Assembly: GCF_018403185.1 (NCBI RefSeq)
Contig: NZ_BOSE01000001.1
Span: 620,001 to 684,000 of the forward strand
From: Paenibacillus montaniterrae
GTDB taxonomy: Bacteria; Bacillota; Bacilli; Paenibacillales; Paenibacillaceae
Direction: 5' to 3'
DNA length: 64,000 bases
The notes under the pieces: model-generated
The model's input: the letters and a program-made list of their open reading frames with translations, nothing else
The model's database searches: none
Told to the model about the DNA's origin: nothing
Shown here: piece after piece, positions 26,342-34,815 of the stretch
Position numbering within the stretch: position 1 is the stretch's first letter
Layout: the number at the start of each line of letters is the position of its first letter
Translations under genes and position numbers: made by a program

Positions 26342-27592
26342 TTATGAAAGACGGTTGACTGACCAAATAATACCGTCGCTAAAGTCTAATGCAGTAGTTA
26401 ACCCGTTTGATTCATAATTCAGACTAAGATTGTCTCCAGTTGAAAGCTCGAAGACTCCTATCATTGTAAACGTTGCAACAGTAGCAATTGTATCGAGCCC
26501 GGTATCTATATTTAGCGTAATTCTTGGGAATAGAGCAATCAACAACAGTTCACTACCGCGATAAAACGTAAATGCAGGTCTAACGGTAGGTCCAAGCATA
26601 TCTGGGGGATTATTATTTACAGCATAGCTAATCGTAGCACAAAAAGCATACATTCCATTTGTTGGAACATTATAAATCCCAGTAGCTGCACTGAAATTAG
26701 GTGAAGTATAATACGGTGAATTTGTTGTCCAACCGGTAATTGGCTTTAAATCTGTTGTGACGCTATTCTGAATAAAAGATGCAGAGAAACCATCACTACT
26801 TACTGTACCTGTAGCACCGGTCACTCCGGTAGCTCCCGTAGCTCCAGTCAAGCCCACTCCGGTAGCTCCTGTTGGACCTGTTGGCCCGGTAGGCCCCACG
26901 CTCGTAATGCCTGTCGGGCCTGTTGCTCCCATCGGACCTGTACCTGTACCCATAGCTCCTGTCGGGCCTGTTGCTCCAGACAAGCCCACTCCGGTAGCTC
27001 CTGTTGGACCTGTTGGCCCGGTAGGCCCCACGCTCGTAATGCCTGTCGGGCCTGTTGCTCCCATCGGACCTGTACCCATAGCTCCTGTCGGGCCTATTGC
27101 TCCTGTCGGACCTGCACCCGTCGGCCCCGTAAGGCCCGTAGCTCCGGTTAATCCAATGCCGGTAGAGCCAGTTGGACCGGTCGGACCGGTCGGACTTACG
27201 CCAGTAGCTCCAGTCGGGCCAACCGGTCCAGTTTGGCCGTTCGCACCAGCAGCACCGGTCGGACCAATAGCTCCCGTCGGGCCCGTCGGGCCAGTTTGGC
27301 CATTCGCACCAGTAGTACCAGTGGGGCCAATAGCTCCCGTAACACCAATTGGACCTGTATCACCAGTCGGGCCCGTAGCTCCCCTAACACCAGTTGGACC
27401 CACGATGCCTGTTAGTCCTTTTAAACCGGTTGGTCCGTCAGTGCCTTTTGATCCTGTCGGACCTGTAGCGCCTGTTGGACCACTCGCCCCCATAACACCA
27501 GTTGGACCCGTAGCTCCTAGGGAGCCAGTAGGTCCAGTAGCGCCAGTTGGTCCACAGGGTTCGTTATTCTTTAAGTGGTCGTCTCTTTCCAA
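26342..27592 (-). CDS. collagen-like (Gly-Pro-Thr) protein with jelly-roll-type head
   Basis: A 416-residue protein: N-terminal lead [13 protein letters not shown] (TTG start), about 255 residues of GPT-type triplets, and a C-terminal domain of about 145 residues ([20 protein letters not shown] ... [20 protein letters not shown]) resembling C1q/TNF-like heads of BclA. Inside the collagen part a block of about 45 residues ([20 protein letters not shown]...) is duplicated. The TTG at 27,592 is preferred to the ATG at 27,610 because GAGGAGCTGTATTATA-TTG aligns with the same leader in the two neighbouring paralogs. It lies 75 bases upstream of the 26,267 start, in line with co-transcription. Confidence 0.85.
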   Translation of the reverse strand: MERDDHLKNNEPCGPTGATGPTGSLGATGPTGVMGASGPTGATGPTGSKGTDGPTGLKGLTGIVGPTGVRGATGPTGDTGPIGVTGAIGPTGTTGANGQTGPTGPTGAIGPTGAAGANGQTGPVGPTGATGVSPTGPTGPTGSTGIGLTGATGLTGPTGAGPTGAIGPTGAMGTGPMGATGPTGITSVGPTGPTGPTGATGVGLSGATGPTGAMGTGTGPMGATGPTGITSVGPTGPTGPTGATGVGLTGATGATGVTGATGTVSSDGFSASFIQNSVTTDLKPITGWTTNSPYYTSPNFSAATGIYNVPTNGMYAFCATISYAVNNNPPDMLGPTVRPAFTFYRGSELLLIALFPRITLNIDTGLDTIATVATFTMIGVFELSTGDNLSLNYESNGLTTALDFSDGIIWSVNRLS

Positions 27593-27649
27593 TATAATAC
27601 AGCTCCTCATAAGGTTTTAAAAATCATTAAAGGCAATTAAAGGTTCAGA

Positions 27650-28963
27650 CTAAAACATATGATTAGTCATTCGAGTGACTGACCAAGTAATACCTCCTCT
27701 ACTAAAATCTAATGGAATGGTTAAGCCTGCTGCTTGGAAGATCATTTGAATCGTGTCTCCAGCTGAAAACTCAAAGACTCCTGCCATTGTAATAGGCTGA
27801 GCACTAAGGAGTGAGTAAATATTTTTACTGAAATCGGCAAAAAATGGGATTGTGCATTCCAACAGGTAATTATCGTCATACCCTATAGAAAATTGCGGAG
27901 CACCCGAAAGAATTAAATTTGTTGGGATATTAGCACTTATAAAATAGTTTATCGTAGCGTAGATAGCATATCTGTCTGTCGTCGGAATCGTGTAAATTCC
28001 ACTATCCTTGTTGAAGTTAGGCGATGAATTATATGGGGAAGTTATTATCCAGTTCTGTATTGTTCCCGAAGCTACGGTACCGTTAAAGAAAGCAGTGAAG
28101 CTTTCATTTATAGTACCGGTAGCGCCGGTGGGACCAGTCGGGCCGGTACTGCCAATTAATCCGCCGGTTGCACCAGTCGGGCCGGTTGGGCCAGTCGACC
28201 CTCTCCCCGTAGCTCCAGTCGGCCCGGTTGGGCCGGTTGGCGCTATACCTGTTGCGCCAGTCGGTCCCACTGGGCCGGTTGGGCCAATACCAGTAGCTCC
28301 AGTCGGCCCGGTTGGGCCGGTTGGCCCTATACCTGTTGCGCCGGTCGGTCCCACTGGGCCGGTTGGGCCAATACCAGTAGCTCCAGTCGGCCCGGTTGGG
28401 CCGGTTGGCCCTATACCTGTTGCGCCGGTTGGGCCCACTGGACCGGTCAAGCCTACTCCATTAGCGCCCGTCGGCCCGGTTGGCCCTGTTAGCCCAGCCA
28501 TACCAGTTGTACCAATCGGGCCGGTAGAACCCGCTTGCCCGGTTAGCCCGATAGCACCTGTCGATCCAGAAACGCCCGTCGGCCCTTTTAAGCCAACTGC
28601 ACCAGAAATACCTGTCGGGCCAGTTGCACCAGTTATCCCAGTTGGCCCAGTTGGCCCAGTCTCACCTGTCGATCCCTTCAGGCCAGTTGCACCAACGTGA
28701 CCAGCAGGCCCCATAGGGCCGATTGGTCCCGTAACACCAACAGGTCCCGCCGCTCCTGTCTGCCCTGTCGGTCCGGTCGGACCGATTGGGCCGGTCGGAC
28801 CGGTTGGACCGGCCACCCCCGTCGGCCCCGTCGGTCCCGTCGGGCCAGTCGGTCCAGTTGCTCCACAATGTATAGAACGGATACCGCTAGTTGTTGCCTC
28901 TTTTTTCGTTGGTTTAGCCAAGGGTGGCTCATTACTATTGTTTAAATGCTCATGCCTATCCAA
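27650..28963 (-). CDS. collagen-like (Gly-Pro-Thr) protein with tandem 90-bp repeats
   Basis: A 437-residue protein with lead [20 protein letters not shown], about 270 residues of Gly-X-Y triplets and a C-terminal head of about 145 residues ([20 protein letters not shown] ... [20 protein letters not shown]). The collagen part contains near-identical 30-residue units ([20 protein letters not shown] type), read as 90-bp tandem repeats at about 28,212-28,445. No signal peptide. TTG start at 28,963 after AAGGAGATG. It is the first of three minus-strand collagen-like genes running away from sigK. Confidence 0.87.
   Translation of the reverse strand: MDRHEHLNNSNEPPLAKPTKKEATTSGIRSIHCGATGPTGPTGPTGPTGVAGPTGPTGPIGPTGPTGQTGAAGPVGVTGPIGPMGPAGHVGATGLKGSTGETGPTGPTGITGATGPTGISGAVGLKGPTGVSGSTGAIGLTGQAGSTGPIGTTGMAGLTGPTGPTGANGVGLTGPVGPTGATGIGPTGPTGPTGATGIGPTGPVGPTGATGIGPTGPTGPTGATGIGPTGPVGPTGATGIAPTGPTGPTGATGRGSTGPTGPTGATGGLIGSTGPTGPTGATGTINESFTAFFNGTVASGTIQNWIITSPYNSSPNFNKDSGIYTIPTTDRYAIYATINYFISANIPTNLILSGAPQFSIGYDDNYLLECTIPFFADFSKNIYSLLSAQPITMAGVFEFSAGDTIQMIFQAAGLTIPLDFSRGGITWSVTRMTNHMF
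28212..28445. repeat. 90-bp tandem repeat within the collagen-like gene
   Basis: A unit containing GCTCCAGTCGGCCCGGTTGG recurs every 90 bases about two and a half times with few changes. Such arrays change length easily by recombination or slippage, altering collagen stalk length. Confidence 0.75.
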
Positions 28964-29016
28964 AATTACACATCTCCTTATAGCTTCTTCAGCCTCTTCC
29001 TCATTTACATTTTATG

Positions 29017-29025
29017 TATTATATG
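29017..29025 (-). promoter_or_regulatory. possible SigK -10 element upstream of the minus-strand collagen-like genes
   Basis: On the minus strand CATATAATA fits CATANNNTA, 54 bases before the TTG at 28,963. A clear AC -35 is missing at the right distance, so the call is tentative. Confidence 0.4.
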
Positions 29026-29230
29026 TTAGTCGCTTTAAATTGCGCCTAGCCACAATAAAAACTTCCATATTAATTCCGATCCATTCCCCTCCTTGTCCCC
29101 TCTATTGCCCGTACCTATTTTTACCGTACAGGCACATCTGGGCGACTATCCTCATACATTAGAAAACAGACTGCCGTAGTCTACACATAGGATGTGATCA
29201 GCATTCGAACTTACATCAGGAGGTGGAGCT

Positions 29231-29950
29231 ATGCCTGGTTTTTTTGCATCGATCGCTCTTTTTATCAAGCAATTAACCTTGCTAGTATCTTACGTTAAGA
29301 ACAATGCTTTTCCACAGCCACTTAAGGAAGAGGAGGAGCAGTATCATTTAACTCAGATGGCTGAGGGGAATGTCGATTCACGCAATGTTTTGATCGAACA
29401 TAATTTAAGACTTGTCGCACATATTGTGAAGAAATTCGATAACACTGGCGAGGATCAAGAGGATCTGATCTCGATCGGCACGATCGGACTGATTAAGGCC
29501 ATTGAAGGCTTTCAAACTGGCAAGGGCACCAAGCTCGCTACCTTTGCCGCTCGCTGCATCGAAAATGAAATTCTGATGCATCTTCGTTCTTTGAAAAAGA
29601 CACGTAAAGACGTGTCGCTGCATGACCCTATTGGCACGGATAAAGAGGGGAATGAAATAACTTTGATTGATATTCTAGGTAACGAAGTCGACGATATCGC
29701 GGATCAGGTGCAGCTTGAAATGGAAAAAAGTAAAATATTTAAAAATCTTAGCATTCTAGATGATCGGGAAAAAGAAGTGCTCATTACCCGCTTCGGCTTG
29801 CTTAACGGCGGCGATGAACGAACACAGCGCGAAATTGCCAAAGACTTAGGTATAAGCCGCAGCTATGTATCCCGCATCGAAAAGCGCGCACTAATGAAGC
29901 TTTATCATGAATTTTATAAAGAAACGGATAAAACCAAACGCAAATCATAA
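29231..29950 (+). CDS. sigK: sporulation sigma factor SigK (uninterrupted)
   Basis: A 239-residue pro-SigK. The hydrophobic pro-sequence ([20 protein letters not shown]) precedes [11 protein letters not shown], as in Bacillus subtilis. Region 2 has [20 protein letters not shown] and [18 protein letters not shown]; region 4 has [15 protein letters not shown] and [20 protein letters not shown]. SigK directs late mother-cell transcription for coat, crust and exosporium proteins after cleavage of the pro-sequence. The gene is whole, without a skin-type prophage insertion. It stands divergent from the three minus-strand collagen-like genes. ATG after AGGAGGTGGAGCT. Confidence 0.96.
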   Translation: MPGFFASIALFIKQLTLLVSYVKNNAFPQPLKEEEEQYHLTQMAEGNVDSRNVLIEHNLRLVAHIVKKFDNTGEDQEDLISIGTIGLIKAIEGFQTGKGTKLATFAARCIENEILMHLRSLKKTRKDVSLHDPIGTDKEGNEITLIDILGNEVDDIADQVQLEMEKSKIFKNLSILDDREKEVLITRFGLLNGGDERTQREIAKDLGISRSYVSRIEKRALMKLYHEFYKETDKTKRKS

Positions 29951-29968
29951 TAGAAATGATGGTAATAA

Positions 29969-30001
29969 AATTGGTGAGCGGAACATGTCCGCTCACCAAT
30001 T
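29969..30001. terminator. bidirectional terminator between sigK and the lipoprotein gene
   Basis: AATTGGTGAGCGGA (29969-29982) is the exact complement of 29988-30001 around a 5-base loop. It closes both the plus-strand sigK and the minus-strand lipoprotein gene, whose stop codon overlaps the stem edge. Confidence 0.82.
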
Positions 30002-30297
30002 TATCTTATCAACTCAAATTCATAGAGTATAGCATGTCCATTACTTTTTTGACCATAATGGACTGTATACATATGATCAGTGTTAATTAAATCCCATGTA
30101 CTTTTTCCATCAATGAAGATCTTCACTATATTTTCAGAGCGTTCCCCTATAATCCAGTAACCTGTATTGTCATCCCCTCCTTTTTCTGTTATTAGCATAT
30201 TGGAAACAACTCCAGCAATTTCATTATTAGTATGATCAGTTGAACAAGAACTAAGTAACCCGATAATAATAAACATGAATAGTAATTTTCTAGTCAC
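30001..30297 (-). CDS. small lipoprotein, unknown
   Basis: A 98-residue protein with a type II signal peptide (VTRKLLFMFIIIGLLSSCS, lipobox LSSC at residue about 20) and a mature part of about 78 residues with no recognised domain (GYWIIGERSENIVKIFIDG). The GTG at 30,297 overlaps the stop of the upstream gene, and GGAGGAGGAG inside that gene serves as ribosome site, so the two are coupled. An ATG at 30,321 would add an odd Arg-rich head. Confidence 0.65.
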   Translation of the reverse strand: MTRKLLFMFIIIGLLSSCSTDHTNNEIAGVVSNMLITEKGGDDNTGYWIIGERSENIVKIFIDGKSTWDLINTDHMYTVHYGQKSNGHAILYEFELIR

Positions 30298-31171
30298 ACA
30301 TATTCTCCTCCTCCTTCTCAAGAAGAATGTCCCGACAGCGAATGATCATTTCAGGCATTCTTTGCCCTGCAAATAGCACATGCACCTCATAACCATCATC
30401 TATGCGATACAGCTCATCATAAATCCAGTGACAGCCTGCAATCCCTTCGTCCTGCTTCATCATCTCCGCTGATATAAACGTAACCTTGTTGGTATTGGTA
30501 AAGCCTCCGCGTGTATCGAGTCTTACAACTATATGCTCCCCTACATCGAGAGCTGTTACAGTGCAATCATGAAAATTGAACTTGCTACGAATCGACTCGG
30601 GAATATGCTGAGCTTGCTGTGCCTTCGCATATTGCTCCATTGTGGACTTTACCTTCTGTTCGTTTTCTATGCTTTGTTTTTTCAACTGGAGCAATACTTC
30701 CTTTGTGCAGTAGCCAAGGGCGAAAACCCGAATATCGGCAATTTGAGTCAACAATTCGTGGGGCAGCTTAGCAGCAGCAGCCTTGCTGCCCCACTCCACG
30801 CTTTCATGAAATTGCTGCTTGCAATCTGTTTCGTCAAAGGGTGGTCTGCGATCATATTCCGCAATCAATGCTTCGATTCTATCTCTTTCCTCTGCAGACA
30901 TATGATGAATAATTGTATCTTCCTCTGCTATCTCTCCCCCATCCAACACTTTACTTAACGGCACAAGCGTCATCCCATCGCTCTTCAGCATAAAACGAGG
31001 GTCCGTATTATATAGTTCTCGCTGAAAATTTACATATTCTTTTTCTTTTCTTTTGTAAAGCCGCTGATACAAAGCCTCGTCATGCACATGCGCTCCTTTA
31101 TGTACTCTTTTGCCGAAGTGAAGCCCTGTCTGCTGTGAAAGATCGTACCATTCCTTCGTTAAATATTTCAT
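30290..31171 (-). CDS. DUF4085-like cytoplasmic protein
   Basis: A 293-residue soluble protein beginning MKYLTKEWYDLSQQTGLHFG, which matches my recollection of the DUF4085 family of bacilli. The middle is helical and charged. The last third (SKFNFHDCTVTALDVGEHIV, FISAEMMKQDEG) resembles small beta domains of immunity or sensor proteins. No catalytic motif is evident and the function is unknown. ATG after AGGAGCGAGAGAGAT; the downstream lipoprotein is translationally coupled. Confidence 0.65.
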   Translation of the reverse strand: MKYLTKEWYDLSQQTGLHFGKRVHKGAHVHDEALYQRLYKRKEKEYVNFQRELYNTDPRFMLKSDGMTLVPLSKVLDGGEIAEEDTIIHHMSAEERDRIEALIAEYDRRPPFDETDCKQQFHESVEWGSKAAAAKLPHELLTQIADIRVFALGYCTKEVLLQLKKQSIENEQKVKSTMEQYAKAQQAQHIPESIRSKFNFHDCTVTALDVGEHIVVRLDTRGGFTNTNKVTFISAEMMKQDEGIAGCHWIYDELYRIDDGYEVHVLFAGQRMPEMIIRCRDILLEKEEENMCD

Positions 31172-31320
31172 ATCTCTCTCGCTCCTACTACTAAAATTTC
31201 TATGCAGTGATAATTGCTAGATTTCCGATTATTTACATTGTATCGTATTTCCGACAGTTTACAAACGACAAGCTATCCTTCTTTTTACTTCGACCATCTC
31301 GAGCAACGCTTGTTTTTTAG

Positions 31321-31352
31321 ATCGCTATATCGTAATATTGTGATATAACGAT
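31321..31352. promoter_or_regulatory. inverted-repeat operator before the ArsR/CoA-disulfide reductase operon
   Basis: ATCGCTATATC (31321-31331) and GATATAACGAT (31342-31352) are inverted repeats with one mismatch and a 10-base centre, 24 bases before the ATG of the ArsR-type gene. The position and size suit autoregulation by that repressor. Confidence 0.68.
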
Positions 31353-31375
31353 TTTATTGAGTGAGGATAGTTCAG

Positions 31376-31678
31376 ATGGACAACAATTTTGACCAAAATT
31401 TTGAGCAATTTAATGAAGTTTCGGAGCTTTTAAAAGCACTGGCTCATCCGGTGCGTTTGTGCATTGTGAAGGGACTTCTTAAGAAAGGTCATTGCAATGT
31501 CGGGTATATGCAGGAATGCTTGCAGCTGCCGCAATCTACTGTCTCGCAGCATTTGCAAAAGCTGCGCAGCTGCGGCATTGTCAAAACAGAACGCAATGGA
31601 CTTGAAGTAAACTACACCATTGCTGACGAAAGAGTGAAGCAACTCGTTCAAATATTCTTCGGGGAGGAACTATCATGA
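31376..31678 (+). CDS. ArsR-family repressor, probably sulfur-responsive
   Basis: A 100-residue winged-helix repressor. LLKALAHPVRLCIVKGLL and the recognition helix QLPQSTVSQHLQKLRSCGIV identify ArsR/SmtB. Cys residues at LCIVKG, GHCNVG, MQECLQ and RSCGIV are available for thiol chemistry. It overlaps the CoA-disulfide reductase-rhodanese gene by 4 bases, so reactive sulfur sensing, as in BigR/SqrR-type ArsR proteins, is a fair inference, not proven. ATG at 31,376 is 9 bases after GAGG; an upstream GTG at 31,361 is less likely. Confidence 0.85.
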   Translation: MDNNFDQNFEQFNEVSELLKALAHPVRLCIVKGLLKKGHCNVGYMQECLQLPQSTVSQHLQKLRSCGIVKTERNGLEVNYTIADERVKQLVQIFFGEELS

Positions 31679-33381
31679 GTAAAAAAGTGCTAATTGTCGG
31701 AGGAGTTGCCGGGGGCGCCTCGGCCGCTGCCCGACTTAGACGCTTGGATGAAAAAGCGCACATCGTCATGTTTGAGCGAGATGAATATATTTCGTTTGCA
31801 AATTGCGGTTTACCGTATTATATCGGAGGCGCAATTAAAGACCGCTCCAAGCTTTTGGTGCAAACACCAGAGGCTATGCATCAACGCTTTAAGCTTGATA
31901 TTCGCACAAAAAGCGAAGTAATGAGTATTGATCCCGAATCCAAAACCGTACGTGTCAATAGTGAGGCGCGTGGCGAATATGACGAGAGCTATGATTACCT
32001 CATATTGTCTCCTGGCGCAAAACCGATTCGGCCCAACCTACCTGGTATGAACAGCTCCAAAATTTACACATTGCGCAACATAGCGGACACCGACCGGATC
32101 AAGAAACGAGTAGCCGAAACCAATACGAGGTCAGCGATTGTAGTAGGCGGTGGCTTCATAGGCGTAGAAATGGCTGAAAACCTGAAAGATGCCGGGCTCG
32201 ATGTCAGCTTGATTCAATCCAGCTCCCAGCTGCTTGCGCCATTCGATCGCGAAATGTCCCATGCCCTGGCTCAAGAATTGGAGCAGCATGGCGTTAATCT
32301 GCTGTTCTCAGAAAGCGTGCAATCATTTAAGGAAATTGGCCAGCAAATTCAGGTTGAGCTGGCGAGCGGTGCAGCTCTAGTTGGTGATATTGTGATTTGG
32401 GCTGTTGGCGTTGCACCAGATACCGCCTTTTTAGCTGGAAGCGGTTTGCAGATTACAGCAAGCGGCCACATTATAGTGAATGAGAAACTAGAGACTAATC
32501 TGGAGGGTGTATTTGCCGTCGGTGACGCAATTGAGGTTGTCGATTACATTAACGGGAGCAAAACAGCTATCCCTTTAGCCGGTCCAGCCAACAAACAAGG
32601 CCGGATTGCTGCCGATAATGTTTGCGGTCTGGGGTCATCCTATAAAGGGTCGCAAGGAACATCGATTATTAAAGTCTTTGGTTTGACGGGCGCTGTCACT
32701 GGTCATAATGAAAAAAGCCTTACGCGCTTGGGAATTTCTTATCATGTAACCTATGTGCACCCAAGTTCTCACGCTTCCTACTATCCAGGGGCTATTCCGT
32801 TAACGATCAAGCTGCTTTTCAATGACGAGGGCGCGATATTGGGCGCGCAGGCAGTTGGTGCAGATGGCGTCGACAAACGTATCGATACGATTGCAACTGT
32901 CATGCGATTGCGTGGAACAGTCTACGATCTGACCGAGCTGGAGCTTGCCTATGCCCCGCCTTATTCCTCCGCTAAGGATCCCGTCAATATGGCCGGATAC
33001 ACAGCGGAAAATATTTTGACAGGAAAAACTAAAGTATTCGTACCGGAAGACTTGAAAAGCTTTGAGCCTGAAAAAGCAACGCTCGTTGATGTTCGTTCAG
33101 AGCTCGAGCATAGCAATGGTCATATTGCTGGCTCCAAACTGATTCCTGTAGATGAGCTGCGTGACCGCTTAGATGAATTGGATTCGAATAAAGAAATTTG
33201 GGTCTACTGCCAGGTTGGTTTAAGAGGCTATACTGCATCACGAATTTTACAGCAGCACGGGTTTAAAGTTCGAAATTTAGCAGGCGGCTACAAGACATAC
33301 AAAATGGCCACTTACACACCTTCTAACAATCGTCAGGCTTCATCCCGTGACTTATCGCCTGGAAACAGTCTCTGCAACTGA
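31675..33381 (+). CDS. CoA-disulfide/persulfide reductase with rhodanese domain, 3' end altered
   Basis: A 568-residue flavoenzyme of the CoADR-rhodanese group, which uses NAD(P)H to reduce CoA disulfide or polysulfide. The FAD motif GGVAGGASAAARLRRLDE starts at residue 8. The single redox-active Cys lies in ISFANCGLPYYIGG near residue 43, and the NAD motif in VVGGGFIGVEMAENL. TNLEGVFAVGDAIEV closes the FAD site. Residues about 455-545 form the rhodanese (LVDVRSELEHSNGHIAGSKL, active Cys in WVYCQVGLRGY). The tail after YKTYKMATY is unlike the family; a neighbouring frame from 33,341 continues as HPVTYRLETVSATEQQEP then ADVGLDACGL, a TusA-like start. A frameshift near 33,330 has thus replaced the original tail. 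Confidence 0.9.
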   Translation: MSKKVLIVGGVAGGASAAARLRRLDEKAHIVMFERDEYISFANCGLPYYIGGAIKDRSKLLVQTPEAMHQRFKLDIRTKSEVMSIDPESKTVRVNSEARGEYDESYDYLILSPGAKPIRPNLPGMNSSKIYTLRNIADTDRIKKRVAETNTRSAIVVGGGFIGVEMAENLKDAGLDVSLIQSSSQLLAPFDREMSHALAQELEQHGVNLLFSESVQSFKEIGQQIQVELASGAALVGDIVIWAVGVAPDTAFLAGSGLQITASGHIIVNEKLETNLEGVFAVGDAIEVVDYINGSKTAIPLAGPANKQGRIAADNVCGLGSSYKGSQGTSIIKVFGLTGAVTGHNEKSLTRLGISYHVTYVHPSSHASYYPGAIPLTIKLLFNDEGAILGAQAVGADGVDKRIDTIATVMRLRGTVYDLTELELAYAPPYSSAKDPVNMAGYTAENILTGKTKVFVPEDLKSFEPEKATLVDVRSELEHSNGHIAGSKLIPVDELRDRLDELDSNKEIWVYCQVGLRGYTASRILQQHGFKVRNLAGGYKTYKMATYTPSNNRQASSRDLSPGNSLCN

Positions 33382-33480
33382 ACAGCAGGAACCAACGATT
33401 TTACGTGCTGATGTGGGGCTGGATGCTTGCGGTCTCTGGAGGAGTTAATCGAAACCTCCGTTCAGCAAGGTGTAGAATGA
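33341..33480 (+). pseudogene. remnant of a C-terminal TusA(-DsrE) extension of the reductase
   Basis: In the frame +1 to the reductase, 33,341-33,451 reads HPVTYRLETVSATEQQEP... ILRADVGLDACGL, the start of a TusA domain (family motif LDxxGLxCPxP), but the CPxP half is missing. In another frame 33,437-33,480 reads LEELIETSVQQGVE and stops, like the end of a DsrE-type helix. Longer members of this enzyme family are fused to rhodanese, TusA and DsrE, so this is probably what is left of that tail. Confidence 0.55.
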
Positions 33481-33482
33481 AA

Positions 33483-33536
33483 AGCCAAGACCATCTCCTT
33501 CTTAATAAGAAATGATGCGTCTTGGCTCTGTTTTTT
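33483..33536 (+). terminator. terminator after the reductase operon
   Basis: AGCCAAGAC (33483-33491) pairs with GTCTTGGCT (33519-33527), followed by CTG and TTTTTT (33531-33536). Confidence 0.8.
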
Positions 33537-33595
33537 AATTAGTTATGATTGAACTGCAAGCGGCTCCAAGCGATACTGTTTGCGAGAAGCTGCTA

Positions 33596-34459
33596 CTATT
33601 TCGGCCAGCGAAAGGCTGGTACATGCTTAAGCATCGCGTTAAACAGTGTCCCGTATTGCTCCAATTCGATCTCTTGCACTGTTTGCTCACGATGCAGGCC
33701 CGCATCCAGCAGCACCTTTTTAAGCTGTGGCGCTGTGAAAATCCCTTTTAACGCTAATGCTACTGAAAGCTGGGGCACGCTTAATACATAAGTGGCAAAT
33801 GCGACAAACCTTCTTGCCTCCTGCGCAGGAATATAGGCAGAGTCTCTGCGCTTTATCGATAATATTGCTGAATCCACGGACGGCGGCGGTGCAAAATGCG
33901 TTCGCGGAATTACGCTTTCTAGCTTAAAAATAAAGAACATTTTCCACATCAACAAGCGCGTATCCATCGTAGCTGCCTGAGTAAAGCGCTTCGCCGCTCC
34001 CTTCTCTACCATAAGCACAGCTCTATGCATGGATCTGCCCTCTGCGCCAAGCAGCTTTTCCAAAATAGGGGTTGTAATAGAATACGGTATGTTAGCTACG
34101 ACTGTAAAAGGCGTTGCTGGCAGGCGAAATGTCCGTATATCTGCTTGCTTGATCGAAATGTTTGAGCAAGCCTTGTCTGCCACCTTGCTTCTCAGCAGCT
34201 TGGAAAATGACTCATCCACTTCTACAGCAATTACCTTGCCCGCCTGCTCTGCAAGTGGAAACGTAAGCACTCCTTTACCTGCTCCAATTTCAAGCACCGT
34301 ATCGCTCTTCTTCAGCCTCGCAAGCTCAAGCATTCGCTTTACCGTCTTGGGATTGTGAAGCAAATGCTGACCTGTAAAATTCGGCTTTACTTTTGCCGAA
34401 TTTACCTTGGTCGTTTTTACCGTCTTTTTCATTCGTTCATGTTTATTGCGCTTGTACAT
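33596..34459 (-). CDS. Erm-type 23S rRNA adenine N6-methyltransferase
   Basis: A 287-residue S-adenosylmethionine-dependent methyltransferase of the KsgA/Erm family. NFTGQHLLHNPKTVKRML leads, then the SAM motif VLEIGAGKGVLTFPLAEQAG, the acidic VIAVEVDE, and the catalytic VANIPYSITTPILEKLL. The basic N-terminus (MYKRNKHERMKKTVKTTKVN) and the C-terminal helices fit the Erm branch, which methylates A2058 of 23S rRNA and gives MLS resistance. Its upstream leader with an RLR peptide and two terminators (34,465-34,880) is typical of inducible erm genes and supports the call. The ATG follows AAAGGA by about 10 bases. Residual doubt concerns Erm versus another rRNA dimethylase. Confidence 0.85.
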   Translation of the reverse strand: MYKRNKHERMKKTVKTTKVNSAKVKPNFTGQHLLHNPKTVKRMLELARLKKSDTVLEIGAGKGVLTFPLAEQAGKVIAVEVDESFSKLLRSKVADKACSNISIKQADIRTFRLPATPFTVVANIPYSITTPILEKLLGAEGRSMHRAVLMVEKGAAKRFTQAATMDTRLLMWKMFFIFKLESVIPRTHFAPPPSVDSAILSIKRRDSAYIPAQEARRFVAFATYVLSVPQLSVALALKGIFTAPQLKKVLLDAGLHREQTVQEIELEQYGTLFNAMLKHVPAFRWPK

Positions 34460-34464
34460 ATTTA

Positions 34465-34563
34465 TCAGTTCCTTTCCGAATTTGATTTTGTTGGCACAAA
34501 AAAGCCGCAGGCATATGCCTGCGGCGGATCAAACGAAAATGGAAAACTATTAAATATGCACAT
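34465..34563 (-). CDS. second leader ORF (32 residues) spanning a terminator
   Basis: An ATG at 34,561-34,563 (minus), 9 bases after AGAGG, encodes 32 residues starting MCIFNSFPFSF and ending KSNSERN. Its coding sequence contains the whole terminator hairpin at 34,498-34,525, and its stop codon sits within the ribosome site of the erm gene. Ribosomes on it would affect both hairpin and erm translation. The start MCIF resembles the MGIF of the ErmC leader, a weak likeness. A real uORF is likely but not certain. Confidence 0.55.
   Translation of the reverse strand: MCIFNSFPFSFDPPQAYACGFFVPTKSNSERN
34498..34525 (-). terminator. attenuator terminator 2 just before the erm gene
   Basis: A perfect 22-base palindrome (34504-34525; 11-bp GC-rich stem GCCGCAGGCAT) followed on the minus strand by six T's (34498-34503). 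It lies 39 bases upstream of the erm start, so transcripts must read through it. Confidence 0.85.
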
Positions 34564-34576
34564 TTAAATAGACCTC

Positions 34577-34596
34577 TGCCTATATGCTTATAGGCA
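34577..34596 (-). promoter_or_regulatory. leader hairpin able to compete with terminator 2
   Basis: TGCCTATA and TATAGGCA form an 8-bp stem just before the AGAGG of the second leader ORF. Its arms share the AGGCA/TGCCT sequence with the terminator stem, so alternative pairings are possible. Confidence 0.5.
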
Positions 34597-34646
34597 AAAG
34601 CTGATTAAGATTGAAAATCAAGCGCTAGGAAGGTATTTTTAGACAC

Positions 34647-34673
34647 AAAAAAAGAGACAGCAGCACTGTCCCT
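34647..34673 (-). terminator. attenuator terminator 1 in the erm leader
   Basis: On the minus strand AGGGACAG pairs with CTGTCTCT (one G-U) around a 5-base loop, followed by TTTTTTT (34647-34653). It lies about 92 bases after the RLR leader peptide and 190 before erm. Confidence 0.78.
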
Positions 34674-34764
34674 TGTTGATTCCTAAATGCTATCAGATAT
34701 CCTAAAATGGGCAGACCGATTCCGTTTGCTCCGCACGCAGGCCGAGCCTTTGTTCACTATTTAA

Positions 34765-34815
34765 TTAGCTGTACAAAGTGAAAAAACGCAATCTTCCTGA
34801 AATTATAATACCCAT
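34765..34815 (-). CDS. ErmD-like RLR leader peptide
   Basis: An ATG at 34,813-34,815 (minus) with GGAGGG 11 bases upstream encodes the 16-residue peptide MGIIISGRLRFFTLYS. The core RLRFFTL is nearly identical to RLRFPTL of the ErmD/ErmK leader peptide, a well-studied sequence at which macrolide-bound ribosomes stall (the RLR, or +x+, motif). The position, size and downstream terminator fit a drug-sensing leader. The 11-base spacing is slightly long. Confidence 0.8.
   Translation of the reverse strand: MGIIISGRLRFFTLYS

Noticed and set aside
25561..28700. Long plus-strand open frames opposite the three collagen-like genes, encoding Gly-Pro-Val repeats
   Set aside because: GGN and CCN codons of the Gly-Pro-Thr repeats read as Pro and Gly on the other strand, so open mirror frames arise automatically. 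They lack ribosome sites and head domains.
21540..28900. CRISPR-like regular repeats
   Set aside because: The periodicity is in multiples of 9 bases from Gly-X-Y codons inside open frames, with no spacer structure and no cas genes.
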